From: Sabellastarte sp. h YS-2021
Lineage: Eukaryota; Annelida; Polychaeta; Sabellida; Sabellidae
Assembly (NCBI GenBank): GCA_964017235.1
Contig: OZ024928.1
Span: 1,550,001-1,614,000, forward strand
Direction of reading: 5' to 3'
Length of the DNA: 64,000 bases
Each line of letters opens with the position of its first letter. Within the stretch, counting starts at the first letter, position 1. Both the position numbers and the translations under genes were made by a program. This document shows, piece by piece, positions 1-11,900 of this stretch. A model generated the notes under the pieces. The model was not told the DNA's origin and made no database searches. It was given only the letters and a program-made list of their open reading frames with translations.

Positions 1-99
1 GACACCTCACCATGATATAGTACATGAAGGAGTTGTTGAACAACATATTTCAGGCCAATATTGTAAGTAACAGTTACAAAGACAAAATCAATTTACTCA

Positions 100-300
100 T
101 TTTGCTCATTGTTAATAACCGAAAATAGCTATTACTCACTTAGCTATGAAGATAGAACCCTAAAAATGGTACCATCTTGTAGGCATGGAGAAAGTAGCTG
201 AACAACGTATTTTACAGAAATAAATGCAATCGTTTTGGAGTTATGAGCACTTTACTCAAAGTAGCCACCATTGCTATTACTCACTTATCTATGGTCCTAG
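100..300. repeat. dispersed repeat family C
   Basis: GAGAAAGTAGCTGAACAA and CTATTACTCACTTA segments that recur near 59250-59360, 59980-60120, 61430-61600 and 62920-63010. Non-coding; borders unclear. Confidence 0.55.
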
Positions 301-479
301 GTGTGAAATAACAGCATCAAATGAAAGGACATAAGCAATAAGGTCATAAAAAACATTGAAAAGGCCAAGGAGAAACAACCAGTGTGATGTACAGCCCTTT
401 ATAAAAGCGTGACACACACTCAATAACACACCAACACATGCACACACGCACGGAATGCGTTTTATAATCTCCCGCCCGG

Positions 480-860
480 CCGGCGGGAGATAATTATGGG
501 CTGGGAATCTGTTGATGTTGTCCGATTTGACCTTGGACCCCTTGTTCAAGGTCAAACAAATATAGCGAAACTTAAAAGTGCCTATAACTCGCTTATTATT
601 GGTTCTAGAGGTTTGGGATGGTAAACCATCCTATAGGAAATCATGGGCTGGGAATCTTTTGGTGTGGTCAGATTTGACCTTTGGACCCCTCCTTCAAGGT
701 CAGATAAGGACAGCCAAACTTAAAAGTGCTTATAACTTGCTTATTATTGGTCCTAGAGGTTTGGGATGGTAAACCAACCTATAGGAAATCATGGGCTGGG
801 AATATTTTTGTGTGGTTGGATTTGACCTTGGACCCCTTCTTCGAGGTCGTACGAGGATAC
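480..860 (+). repeat. about 148-bp tandem repeat, 2.5 units
   Basis: GGGCTGGGAAT recurs at about 498, 643 and 794, each followed by TTTGACCTTGGACCCC and GGTTTGGGATGGTAAACC. Small plus ORFs across it are incidental. A GC hairpin (CCCGCCCGGCCGGCGGGA) precedes it at about 472. Confidence 0.75.
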
Positions 861-2820
861 TGCATTTGCAGTATTTCTTTAAATATGTTTTAACCTACTC
901 TTTACACTTAAACAGTTACCTTGTTACTTTCCTTCATAATACCATTTGCAAGGCACAACGTTTTGGTCCTTTTCTTCTGTCAGGTTCAGAATTTCTTTTG
1001 AACATGCTGTTCAATTACCATTTACTGTACTTCTGCACAGCACTTTCCCTGATAATTATGCTTTCCTCTCATTATTACCTTCACAAATCAAAAACACTCA
1101 GTCAGCTGACACAGTGCCTGTTCACGGGCACTCTCCTCTTGTTTATTTAAGGGCTAAACTCTTTTTCAGATTTAACTTATGCCACATATTTGCTTCAGTA
1201 TTTTCCAAAGTTATCTGAAATAAACCGTCACCATACACTACAACCTTGGTTATCCAAACTACCTGGAGAACTCAAAATTTGTGTCAATAATAAAGACTTA
1301 TGAAGAAAAGCTGACAGGATTGGAGTCCTTTACTGAATTGCATCTAAAAAACAAAAATCAATAATTTAACATTCAATATTTGTTAATATTGTCCTTTTGG
1401 TTTTTAGACCTCTTCTGAATTTAAAACATAGTTTTATGGTTTCTGTGGAGAAGCTGCCAATACTGTTGTATTTTTTTACTCATTTTTATGAATTTAGACA
1501 ATGTTTATGTGTGACTTTGTTAAAACCAATGTCTTAGCTAAGTTTGGGTCTGAATCCTTAGCAATCTGGCCTGGAAACACGTGGACGTAGTGGCAATTCT
1601 GTACAGAACATTACTGATTATACAGCATGAAAATCAATAACAAAGAAATGATAAATACAAAGTGTATTGAATACTTGATGTCACAGGTTTTCCGTATTAT
1701 GGCAAATAACACATGCCTTGACTGTACCAATGTCACCAGAACAGTCAACAAAAGAGATATAAACAAAAAACCTCATCAGTTTCTACTCAGACTTTTTCTG
1801 CCATTTAGAAATGAATGGCAATTGTACATGCAAAACTGCATGAAAAACAACAACAATGGCGAACTGTGTGTGGTTAGAATTGTTTACAGACAAGTAACAA
1901 TGACACTGATGGTGCGTGGACTCTGTAACATTTGTCAGCACAGTCTTACAGTCCTTTCAATGTACAATGTGTCTGAATCAGAAGAGTGACGTCTTATACA
2001 ACACAGTATCACAGATACTGGGCTCCATGTATTAGTATTTGCATGTACAATTTGCATGAAGAACATGCTATACACACAACATATGTCACAGATAATTCCC
2101 ATCATGCATTAGAATTGAGAATTAGTTAATCATTCCATCTACAAGCTTGCATGATCTTCGAAAGAAATGTTTTCTTATATTCTCTGAACTCTTGTGTCTG
2201 TTACAAATTACAAACTTTTTCCCCAAATATAATCTCCCTTTTTCTCTTATAGAAATTCATTAATGCTAGTATTTACAGCATGCAGTATTCATTTTAACGG
2301 TTATGCAGCAAATTTGCAAATGGCAAATCCCATTGTGAGAAACATAGACTTGGGGGGAGCTTTGTGTAAATATGCTGTACTTAAGAGATTTTCATGAATA
2401 AAAACAGTTTTCCTCTAAATCTCATTTATATTTTTCTGTAATACAATTAAGGCCAGTTAAACAAAAGCAATTTGCAAATGTTATCTTAAATGTAGCTTGG
2501 AACCCAATACCAATAGGAAGTCACTGGTACACTAGTTATCAGCCTAGCGATTAGACACCATATTTGATAAAACTTCGTGTCAAGTTTTACACCAAAAGGT
2601 GTCCTTTATAAAGATATTTGTAAAATATGGGAAGCCTGTTGAGGCATTTCAACAAAAAAATGCATGGCGATGTATTCTTGCAACTTTCTTTTTAAAATTA
2701 TATCTCAAACCCTTGGTCTGAACTCTGTTTTGTGCAGTTAACTTCTCAATCAGTTCAGTGACTTTCCCAGACCCATGTATAAGCTGTTAATCCTGATATC
2801 CTCTAGTCAGGCGGCCACTG
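861..2820. other. 3' flank of the NRF-6-like gene, no gene recognised
   Basis: AT-rich. The part next to 2821 should include the 3' UTR of the gene, but I could not place a poly(A) signal. A partial pogo-like end (TACACTACAACCTTGGTTAT) is at about 1231. A 120-codon plus ORF at 1627-1989 has no recognisable motif and no supporting signals. Confidence 0.5.
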
Positions 2821-2940
2821 CTAGGAATTTCTTTTCTCCCAGAAAATCTTGGACAAATTGTCAGCAGGTTTTTCCACAAACACCCACACAGCACACGACA
2901 GAATCACGGAAATAGTAACAAAGGCACAGGTATCGAACAG
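2821..2940 (-). CDS. exon 16 (terminal) of NRF-6-like gene
   Basis: The acceptor is TTTTCTGTATTTCAG|CTGTTCG, phase 0, then 39 codons and a TAG at 2823-2821. The peptide AFVTISVILSCAVWVFVEKP then LSKIFWEKRNS is the typical last helix of the family, ending in the conserved E-P pair and a basic cytoplasmic tail. The upstream intron starts with a 49-bp tandem array whose unit copies this acceptor and the first exon bases. Confidence 0.8.
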   Translation of the reverse strand: MFDTCAFVTISVILSCAVWVFVEKPADNLSKIFWEKRNS

Positions 2941-5900
2941 CTGAAATACAGAAAATAGGTGTAAAATATATAAAACAGGCATCCAACAGCTGAAATACAG
3001 AAAATAGGTGTAAAATATATAAAACAGGCATCCAACAGCTGAAATACAGAAAATAGGTGTAAAATATATAAAACAGGCATCAAACAGCTGAAATACAGAA
3101 AATAGGTGTAAAATATATAAAACAGGCATCAAACAGCTGAAATACAGAAAATAGGTGTAAAATATATAAAACAGGCATCAAACAGCTGAAATAAACAAAA
3201 CAGGACTCTGTTGAAACAAGAATGAAAAAGAATTGTACTGTGTCACCAGCTTTGGTTAAAGACTGAAGGGAATGAAATTCAAAAGGACTAAAATTATGCT
3301 GGACATAAATAGTCCGCTGACTGGCAGTACTTTTGTAGATCCAGACCATCATTGAGAAGTACCTAGCCATGGTGAGGCTCCAACTTCTTAAAAATATGAC
3401 CTAGATCCAATGTACAGGATATGACAAATGGCAAACATATGAAGTTATCACTTACCAAGTTTTTACTAGATGTCAGCACTCAGTAGGAAATTCAATAAAA
3501 TATCTTTTGGGTAACCTACCATTACACTGCTAGTCATATGCCCATATAAGTTAATGCACTGTGCAACATCGTTCCTGTTTTGTCTGCCTCCTCTGTTCAC
3601 GGAGGAAAGAAGGAACTACTTATATGTGTCAGCTATTTTGTGGGACAGCAAACAAACCAGATCATTGTCTAATCTTGTGGAGTGAAAGGTCACTTAACCC
3701 TACAGATCTTCTTCAGGACTGTTTATATCCACAACCTAAAACCAGAAAAACAGTGTTGCAAAGGCAATAGTTGTCAGGTACTGTCAAAAATCTAATCAGC
3801 TCCAATCTGTGCAGGGGTATGGAATGCATAGAACCCATAAAAATATTTATAAGTCCAAGAAACAGAAAGAAAGTGATGCCGTGGCAACACTTGTTGCAAG
3901 TTATTGCCGAAAACTAATCAGCTCCAATCGATGCAGGGGTATGGAATGCAAAGAACCCATCAAATTATTTATAAGTTCAAGGAACAAAAAAAAGTGTTAC
4001 CATGGCAACACTTGTTGCCATGTACTGTAAAAAAAAACTAGTCAGCTCTCATCCATGCAGGGGTTTGGAATGCAAAGAACCCACAAAAATATTTATACAT
4101 AGGTAAAAGAAACAGAAAGAGGTGTTGCCATGGCAACACTTGTTGCCAGGTATTGTCGAAAAACTAGCTAGCTCCAATCTGTGCTGGGGCTTGGAATGCA
4201 AAGAAGAAACCACAAAAATATTGCCATGACAACAATTGTTGCCAGGTATTGCCAAAAAAACTAAGCAGCTCCAATCCGTGTAGGGGTATTGAATGCAACC
4301 CACAAAAATATTTATGTATAGGTCCAAGAAACAGATAAAGTGTTGCCATGGGGTTTGGAATGCAAAGAACCCATAAAAAGATTTTTAAACCCAAGAAACA
4401 TGAGAAAGTGTTGCCAAGTACCCACAAAATCGCAATTTGAAAAGCAATACAGAAAAACTATTGCCATGGCAACAGCTGTTACCAAAAACTTGCAAAAAAG
4501 CATCATCACTACTCTTGTAGTTCCCCTTGCAAGAAATATATCCTGAAAATACTGGTTAAAATCTTTGCATGGGTTTTATTTATAAACATCCCACCAATTT
4601 AAAAGTATAAAACAACAGGAAAAGGTTGCCATGGCAACAGCTGTTGGCAAATGTTGCCTAAAACCAAATCACAAGTTCCTCTTGTAATGAACATATTTTG
4701 AAAGTTTTGAATAATGTTAAATGCCCACAAAATAAAAGACCAAGAAACAGAAAAAGTGTTGCCATGAAAACACTTGTTGCAGAAATTGCCAAGAAAGCAA
4801 TCACATACAAGTTCTCATGCCATTAAACCTCCATAGTTATATATACATGCAAAATTTTATTGAAATTTCTTAAGTTATCTTCAGTATACGCTATACTATA
4901 CTATATACTAAATAAAAAACTGAAACTCAGCATAATTCTTTTATACATGGGAGTTTAAGGTCATCTTAAAACAGGACACACCTTGAATACCAGTTACAAT
5001 CACATGCCCAATTTGAATTGAATCTGTCAACCCATTTACGAGATACTGTCTGGAAACGGAAAAACTTAAAATCAATATAAGTATGCTACTAGTGGGAGTT
5101 TAAGGTCATCTTAAAATAGAGCAAAACCTGAATACCAGTTACATCCACATAACAAATTTGAATTTAATCCATCATGCCATTTTTGAGATACTGCCTGGAA
5201 AGGAAGTGTGACAACGACACTGACAATGTGTTATTACTGAGAATTTAAGGTCACCTTAATGTGTGGTACTTATCTATGGCCAGTTACATATACATGCAAA
5301 AGTTGAATGAAATTTCTGAAGTTATTTTCAGTATACTCCATGGAAAAAACACCATAAACTGGACATAAGTTTTTTATACCTGGAAGTTTAAGGTCACCTT
5401 AAAATAGGGCACACCTTCAAAACTAGCTACAACCACATGCCAAATTTGAATTGAATCCATTACGCCATTTTTGAGATACTGTCGGGAAACGAAAAAACTT
5501 AAATTGAGTTTAAGTATCTTACTAGTGGGAGTTTAAGGTCACCAAACTATAAAGCACACCCTCAGGACCAACATCCACATGCCAAATTTGAATTAAATCT
5601 GACAAGCCATTTTTGAGATACTGTCCAGAATACAAAGTGTGACGACGACAGCGATGACGGTGAAGCAATCCCTATATGCCACGCAGCATAAATGCTGGTG
5701 ACACAAAAACAGGTGTAATGAAACTGAAACCTACAAAACAGATGTCAAACTGTTGAAACATATAAAAACAAAAAATTGAAACATAGAAAACAGGTGCCAA
5801 TTAGCTAAAACATACAAAACAGGTGTCAAACTGTTAAAACATAGAAAATAGGTGCCAATCACCTGAATAGTACAAACATGTGCCAGACAGCTGAAACACA

Positions 5901-8900
5901 GAAAATATGTGTTAAATTGTTTGAACATAGAAAATGGGTTTGACTTGTCACATTAAAATGCATCCTCAGGGCATATGTTGGCTACATTCAGTCACATCTT
6001 TTAGTCACAGACAAGCCTTGGATCTCTCCTTGCATACATACATGTTAGTTTATGACCCTGTCAGACTGACCCTTAAGTGGACCCATCATACTGCAATGCA
6101 CGGGGTTCAGTTCCATGATTACAAACATTACTAAATTTGTTAACACGGTTAATGGGTCCATGTCGTGAAGATTTAAATGTTAGGATTATCTACACACATA
6201 CCAGATGTAGTGGATGCCAGATGACGGGCCAGTCTGCATCCTGCACATACACAACTCTCTGTAGCACACAGCTCACCAAAAACACACTGTATGACAGGCG
6301 AGATAAAGGCAGCCAAACTGGACTAGATAACAGCTCAGCAGTGACACCTAGGAGTAAAAATACAGAACTACATAAACATCTAACAATGACACCATGAGGT
6401 AGAACACAGATATAAACAAGATCACCAGGTCAGGTTGAAAACTATTGTATTTAGAGTATTTTGTTAAAATATCTTATTCACCTACTTTTGAGTCAGCTAT
6501 AACATACACTAAAACCTCAATTATCCGAACCCCATGGGGGACATACAATTGAATCGGATAATCGAGGGGTTCGAATAGATGAAGGAAACCAAAATTCACC
6601 GTCTATGGGTTACCATGTGGGTGATAATTGAAGGCACTACAGTTTTAGCTTTAAATGTACATGTGGGTAGTCATTGATAAGGCAGTTTAAGATATTTATG
6701 TAATACAATATTACTGACCATCTAATTTCAACAGATTCGCTTCATTTCTATGGATATTGTTATTTTTGTTGAAAATATTACGTGGATCTGAGCTGGGTGT
6801 GTTTGGTTGATACTGCACTCATCATTGATGTTTTATTTTTGATAAATGTCGTCATACATTTTTGTCGTTGGAACACTCCGGGTATTATTAACTGCGAAAT
6901 TCTCACCGAGCATGTCTTTCTATTTGTGTGTGTTTGGTTGGTAATGTATTGTTGACATTTTTTCTTTTAATGCACGTCAGTCTGTGCAGAGCCGACTCCC
7001 GGAGATTATAAATTGGAAATCACAATCGAACATGCATTCAGTAATTGGCGCATTATCAAAGAAGTTGTGTAGTGGGGTGGTGTACATGAATTAATCCCTC
7101 CCCAATTGAAACAATGGCATTAAAGATCAAAGAAGTTAGGCGCTTGTGTTGACTGTATGTTTTATGGTGTACTAGAATTAATGCTTTCCAAGAATGTGTA
7201 AAACCCTGCATTATCGCTCGGGCTAGACCGTGCATTATACATCTATGTAGGGAGACAAGGTTTCGGATCAGTTAATCCAGAGATAGAGGGCCGGTTAATC
7301 AAGGTTCTACTGTAGTAAGATTGCAAACCTGTAGCTCATTGCATAGCTGAGCAACAACTATTTTGAAATGCTCACTGTTGAATAAGTCACTTGTCACTCC
7401 TTTCATCTTCCTTACTATTTCTCCTTGTGCTTTGAACCATTTTTTTTGTTCTCAGATTACTTGCATTTCTCTTTAATATTTGGCGGGAGATAAACACTGC
7501 GACAGTGGTCTTGTTTTATACATGATTTAAATATGTAACTGTCAAATCCCATTAAGCAGAACTTTGTTTTGCAGAATTACCTTTTATCTGATGAGGACTA
7601 TCAGTTTCTAAAATGGCCCGTTCACTGACATTTATTATTATTGATAGATTTCTGTTAAATTTTTTTGACACAGCTATTAGATTCAAATGAACATAAAGCA
7701 GATGTATTTTGATTTCAGGAGTTGCCGCTCACATTGTGGATACACCAGACACAGGTAGATGCAGATGGCCACCATGACACCATAGCAGCTTCTCCAGCAT
7801 GTAAACAGCAGCACATCCCTGAGACTGGCAGCAGACGCCACCTTGCCATCCGTACTGGTGTGAACCAGGTACAGGCAGAGACTGAACACCATGGCTAGAC
7901 AGAACAGCACTCGCTACAAATACACCAACAGCTTCGGCAAGTTAGAAGATACAGGGTTTGTTCAATTGGAAACAATCAGAGCCACCATCAACACTGGTCA
8001 AATTAATGTTATTTCACTTTGGCTTTTACTGACACGGTCAAATTTCAAGTCAGGGGCAGAATGCAATATTAATACTTGTTTCACAGCACGGATCCTGAAA
8101 CTTTCTGGTGGTCCTTGAAGTACAAAATTAAATTTAAAACATCCCAACATGCAAGTGTACTTCTATTACTGTAATTCACATATTATCATAATAATATTGG
8201 TCTTGACAAGACATCTGAACATATTTTTTAAAAATAAAATAATAATAAAATAAAGTATTTCTTGACGTCTCAATATTAAATCCTTTTCAGCCTTCAAGTC
8301 AAAAAGTCTGCTAAAACCTTTGAGGGTTGGAAGTTAACTTTTTTCAGCACTTGCCAGGAAGGGCAAGTGACATCAAGATTAATCTTCCTGCACAAATTCC
8401 ACTTGCCCTGACTGGAAATTCACTTGCTGTGGGAAAGCTGGCAAACGTTAACGTCCAGACCTGCCTTTACCTGTGAGCCTCCGTGTCCTGACTACTTGCA
8501 TCCGATCCTGTCAGTGGTAACTGTGTACTACATATGTTATAGGTCATAACACCTACAAATATGGTCGTACAACTCATCTTGTCTACTTTTTACATGGCTA
8601 ATCTTCCTGTGAAAAGAGATCTAAGATATCTAGTCCAATGAAAAGATAGGTTTCATGAGTCTATTATCTTCCTTGCTTTCCAGGACTGATTGTGACTTTG
8701 GGTTACAATTTATTTCTCTGAATCATGGCTGTCAGGACCAGGTCATACACTTATTGTTCCAGTCAGATGACTTATATTTTCAGTCTTAATGCAATATAAG
8801 TGGAACAGATTACTTACATTGTTCCTTTTTCCCCCTCAATTGGTTAGAGCAGGACCAGTTCATTAAAAAAAGGCCACGTCTTACTATTGGTCTTGTAAGT

Positions 8901-11900
8901 TGAGCAGTGGCATTAGTGTTGATCACTTATGTGTTTGTCACTCACATTTCCCATAATTCACAAAATAAAGATGAAGAGTTCACAGAATTCTAATTTAATG
9001 ATCAAAGATCATGTTACAGCCCTGGAAACAAATTTCAGCTATGGAGTGGTTCAATGTTCAACAAATAAAAGTGGGTTTTGTGTAAACGTTCAGACAAATA
9101 CTATTAAAAAAGACCACAAAGGAGTTAAAAACTCAGGATTTTCAAAACTAAATAGAAAGCAAATTTTTGGATTAGAGAGGCTGTATTTTATTCATGGGAG
9201 TACCTACCCGGCAAGGTCTGAGGTACCTTCTGTGGTACACTAGTCCCAGGAGTACCCCACTGGTGTAAGAGTTGATGTGTTCTGGTAATGAGTACATCAT
9301 CCAGGTAGCATTCCAAGTGTTCACACTCCTACAAAGGTGGCCTGAGTACAGTAAATAACATCATAAATTAGGCCTGAGTAAAGTAATAAAGTAGACCAAA
9401 CCACATCAACTTTTCAACATTTATATTCATCTTTTGCTAATTTGTTGTAAGTTAGTGTCTAAGACACATCTTATGATGCAAACATTTCAATTTCCATCAA
9501 TATATATAAAGAGGAAGATGACGTGGTTACTCTGTCCTGTGAGATGCCCAGTATAACCTCTAGACCTTACATGCTGGGAAACTCCCACGAGTATCTCATA
9601 AAACCATCCTTGGTTTGAGCCACTAAAACCCTGGATGTAAAATCATTCACCACACACACCAAGCCCTGAGACACTCACTTAGACACATACTATTACAACA
9701 ACATGGAGTTTAGTAGTAGCCAAATGAGATCAAAGCGTATACAGCATTATTTCTGAAAGTCAACTCAGTGTTTGATATAGTATCAGGAATTGTGTCTCTG
9801 TCCCACCTTGCTGACTCACTCTACATGCTGACTTACTTGTAGTAAGCAAGAAGACTGACTAGAAGAAAACACAGCACAGGAAGTGAAGTGATCGCCAATA
9901 CACCGCCTCGTCTGCTTCTGTGATAAACCATACAATGGATATTTAACACAGTTATATGCATCACATAATTCTTGTACTTCCAGAGATCTCATGAATGTGC
10001 AGACTTTAAATCACACTAAGATACATGCAAACACTTTGTAACATTTTAGAAAGACAAAAACAATGGCTGTTACCAATTGTGGATCACAAATCAAGAACAC
10101 AAAATCAGCATCAGAGATGCCCATACCCCACAGCCCAGGAAAACAAGTTTTGACACCATGAGATATAGAAGAAGTGAAAGAGAAAGATCAGGAGACTCTC
10201 AGAGAAAATAATGTTAGTTATATAAAGATCCAAGTAATGTTTAAGTAGAGAAAATAACTTCTAAGAAAAAGAAAATGTATGTAAAGATAAAGTATTAAAA
10301 TAAGTCAGTTCAATGGCAAGATGACAGCAGTAATCGGTATACTAAAATTATGAAGCTGTAAAATTTATTAACAAGAGAATAACTGTCAATGGAAATATCA
10401 CAAATATGTAAAAGTACATATAATAATCAGTTGCAGCAATCCATATATCTCTGTCATAAGAGAAACATGTCTTAAATATGGCAGGTGAACACACTTTGGC
10501 AGAGCAAAAGTTAAAGGTCACACCATGATGCACACCTACACGCCCTAACCAATATCCCTACCAAGTGTCAACACTCTACACCTTACGAAATCCAAGAAAT
10601 AGCCCGGACAAGATTTTCAAGCTCATGGTCACTACGACAAGGTCAAAGGCAAAATGAAGATCCCACCATGATGTTGCACCCCTACAAACCCAAAGCAATG
10701 TCTCTACCTAGTATCAACTTCCTACACTTAATTTTTTCCACATATATCCTGGACAAAATTTTAAAGGTCAAGGTCACTACGGCAAGATCAAAAGTCAAAT
10801 CAAGGTCACACCATGACATTGCACACATACAACCCCAAACCAATGTCCCTACCAAGTATCAACTTTTTACACCTTACAGTTTCCGAGATATAGCCCTGGC
10901 AGGATTTTATAGATCAAGGTCACTACGGCAAGGTTAAAGGTCAAGTCAAGGTCACACCATGATGTTGCACACCTACAACCCCCAACCAATGTCACTACCA
11001 AATATCAAACTTCCTACACCTTATAGTTTCTGAGATACAACCCGTACAAACTTTTTCCCACCGGCCGCCCCCCAACCCGCTAGCCCATCCGGACACCATG
11101 GGTGAAAACAATACCATGACAGTCTTTAAGGGTTGTGAATTAAAAACCAGAAGTGAAACCAAAAAACAATTTAACAAGACTATTTCCCGAGAATATATTG
11201 ACTTTAAAAATAACATTTTACTAAAATGAACTATGAAAACTGCATTAGTTAGGCATTTCCACATCCAAATTTGTTGTCATTTTTTCTTTGTTATAAAGCC
11301 TAGCTTTCTGATGTAATACTGTTTATACAAGCAATGTTGCTTTGGTTTGCACTCACTGACCTCCTGTAGAGTAGAGCCAGCCAGGGAACCAGTAAGAAGA
11401 GCTGTGTGTCTGCCCCCAGGTACCAGGCTTGTGGAACGCACTGGACAACAGAAATAAAACAGCGAGAGTTCAACGAGAGTGTCATACCAGACTCTGTAAT
11501 GTGTGATATGGTAACGTAACACATACCTTGTCATAAAACACAACATAGAAAACTGACAGTTGTCCCTGACAACACTGACACATTTCTATATTCAATTTGA
11601 TATATTTACCTTAGAGTCTGTCAACTGATGGAGATTAAGTGCTTTAAAAGTCCATATTAGATTGGATTAGGTTTTATCATACCATACAAGGTGCAGGAAG
11701 TGGCAGCTAGCAGAAATAACTGTTTTCAGGAATTTCCTAGTACAGATTGTATTTTTTCTTGCCCAAATCAAGGCACTGATTTCACATAGAAAATATACTA
11801 TCGCCCCTAAAAAGCATCTTAAAATTACTTGGCAAACTCATTTTGGTGTAGGTCTGTAACTTGTACTTGTGTCAATTCAACGCATGTTTCTATGAAGAGA

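Noticed and set aside
1627-1989. 120-codon plus-strand ORF
   Set aside because: No recognisable domain, no splice or promoter signal; length is compatible with chance in this region, although a small gene cannot be ruled out.
9250-9330. Possible Ty3/gypsy reverse transcriptase box (YLDDVLIT) on the minus strand
   Set aside because: Only about 15 residues resemble the motif and nothing upstream or downstream matches RT.
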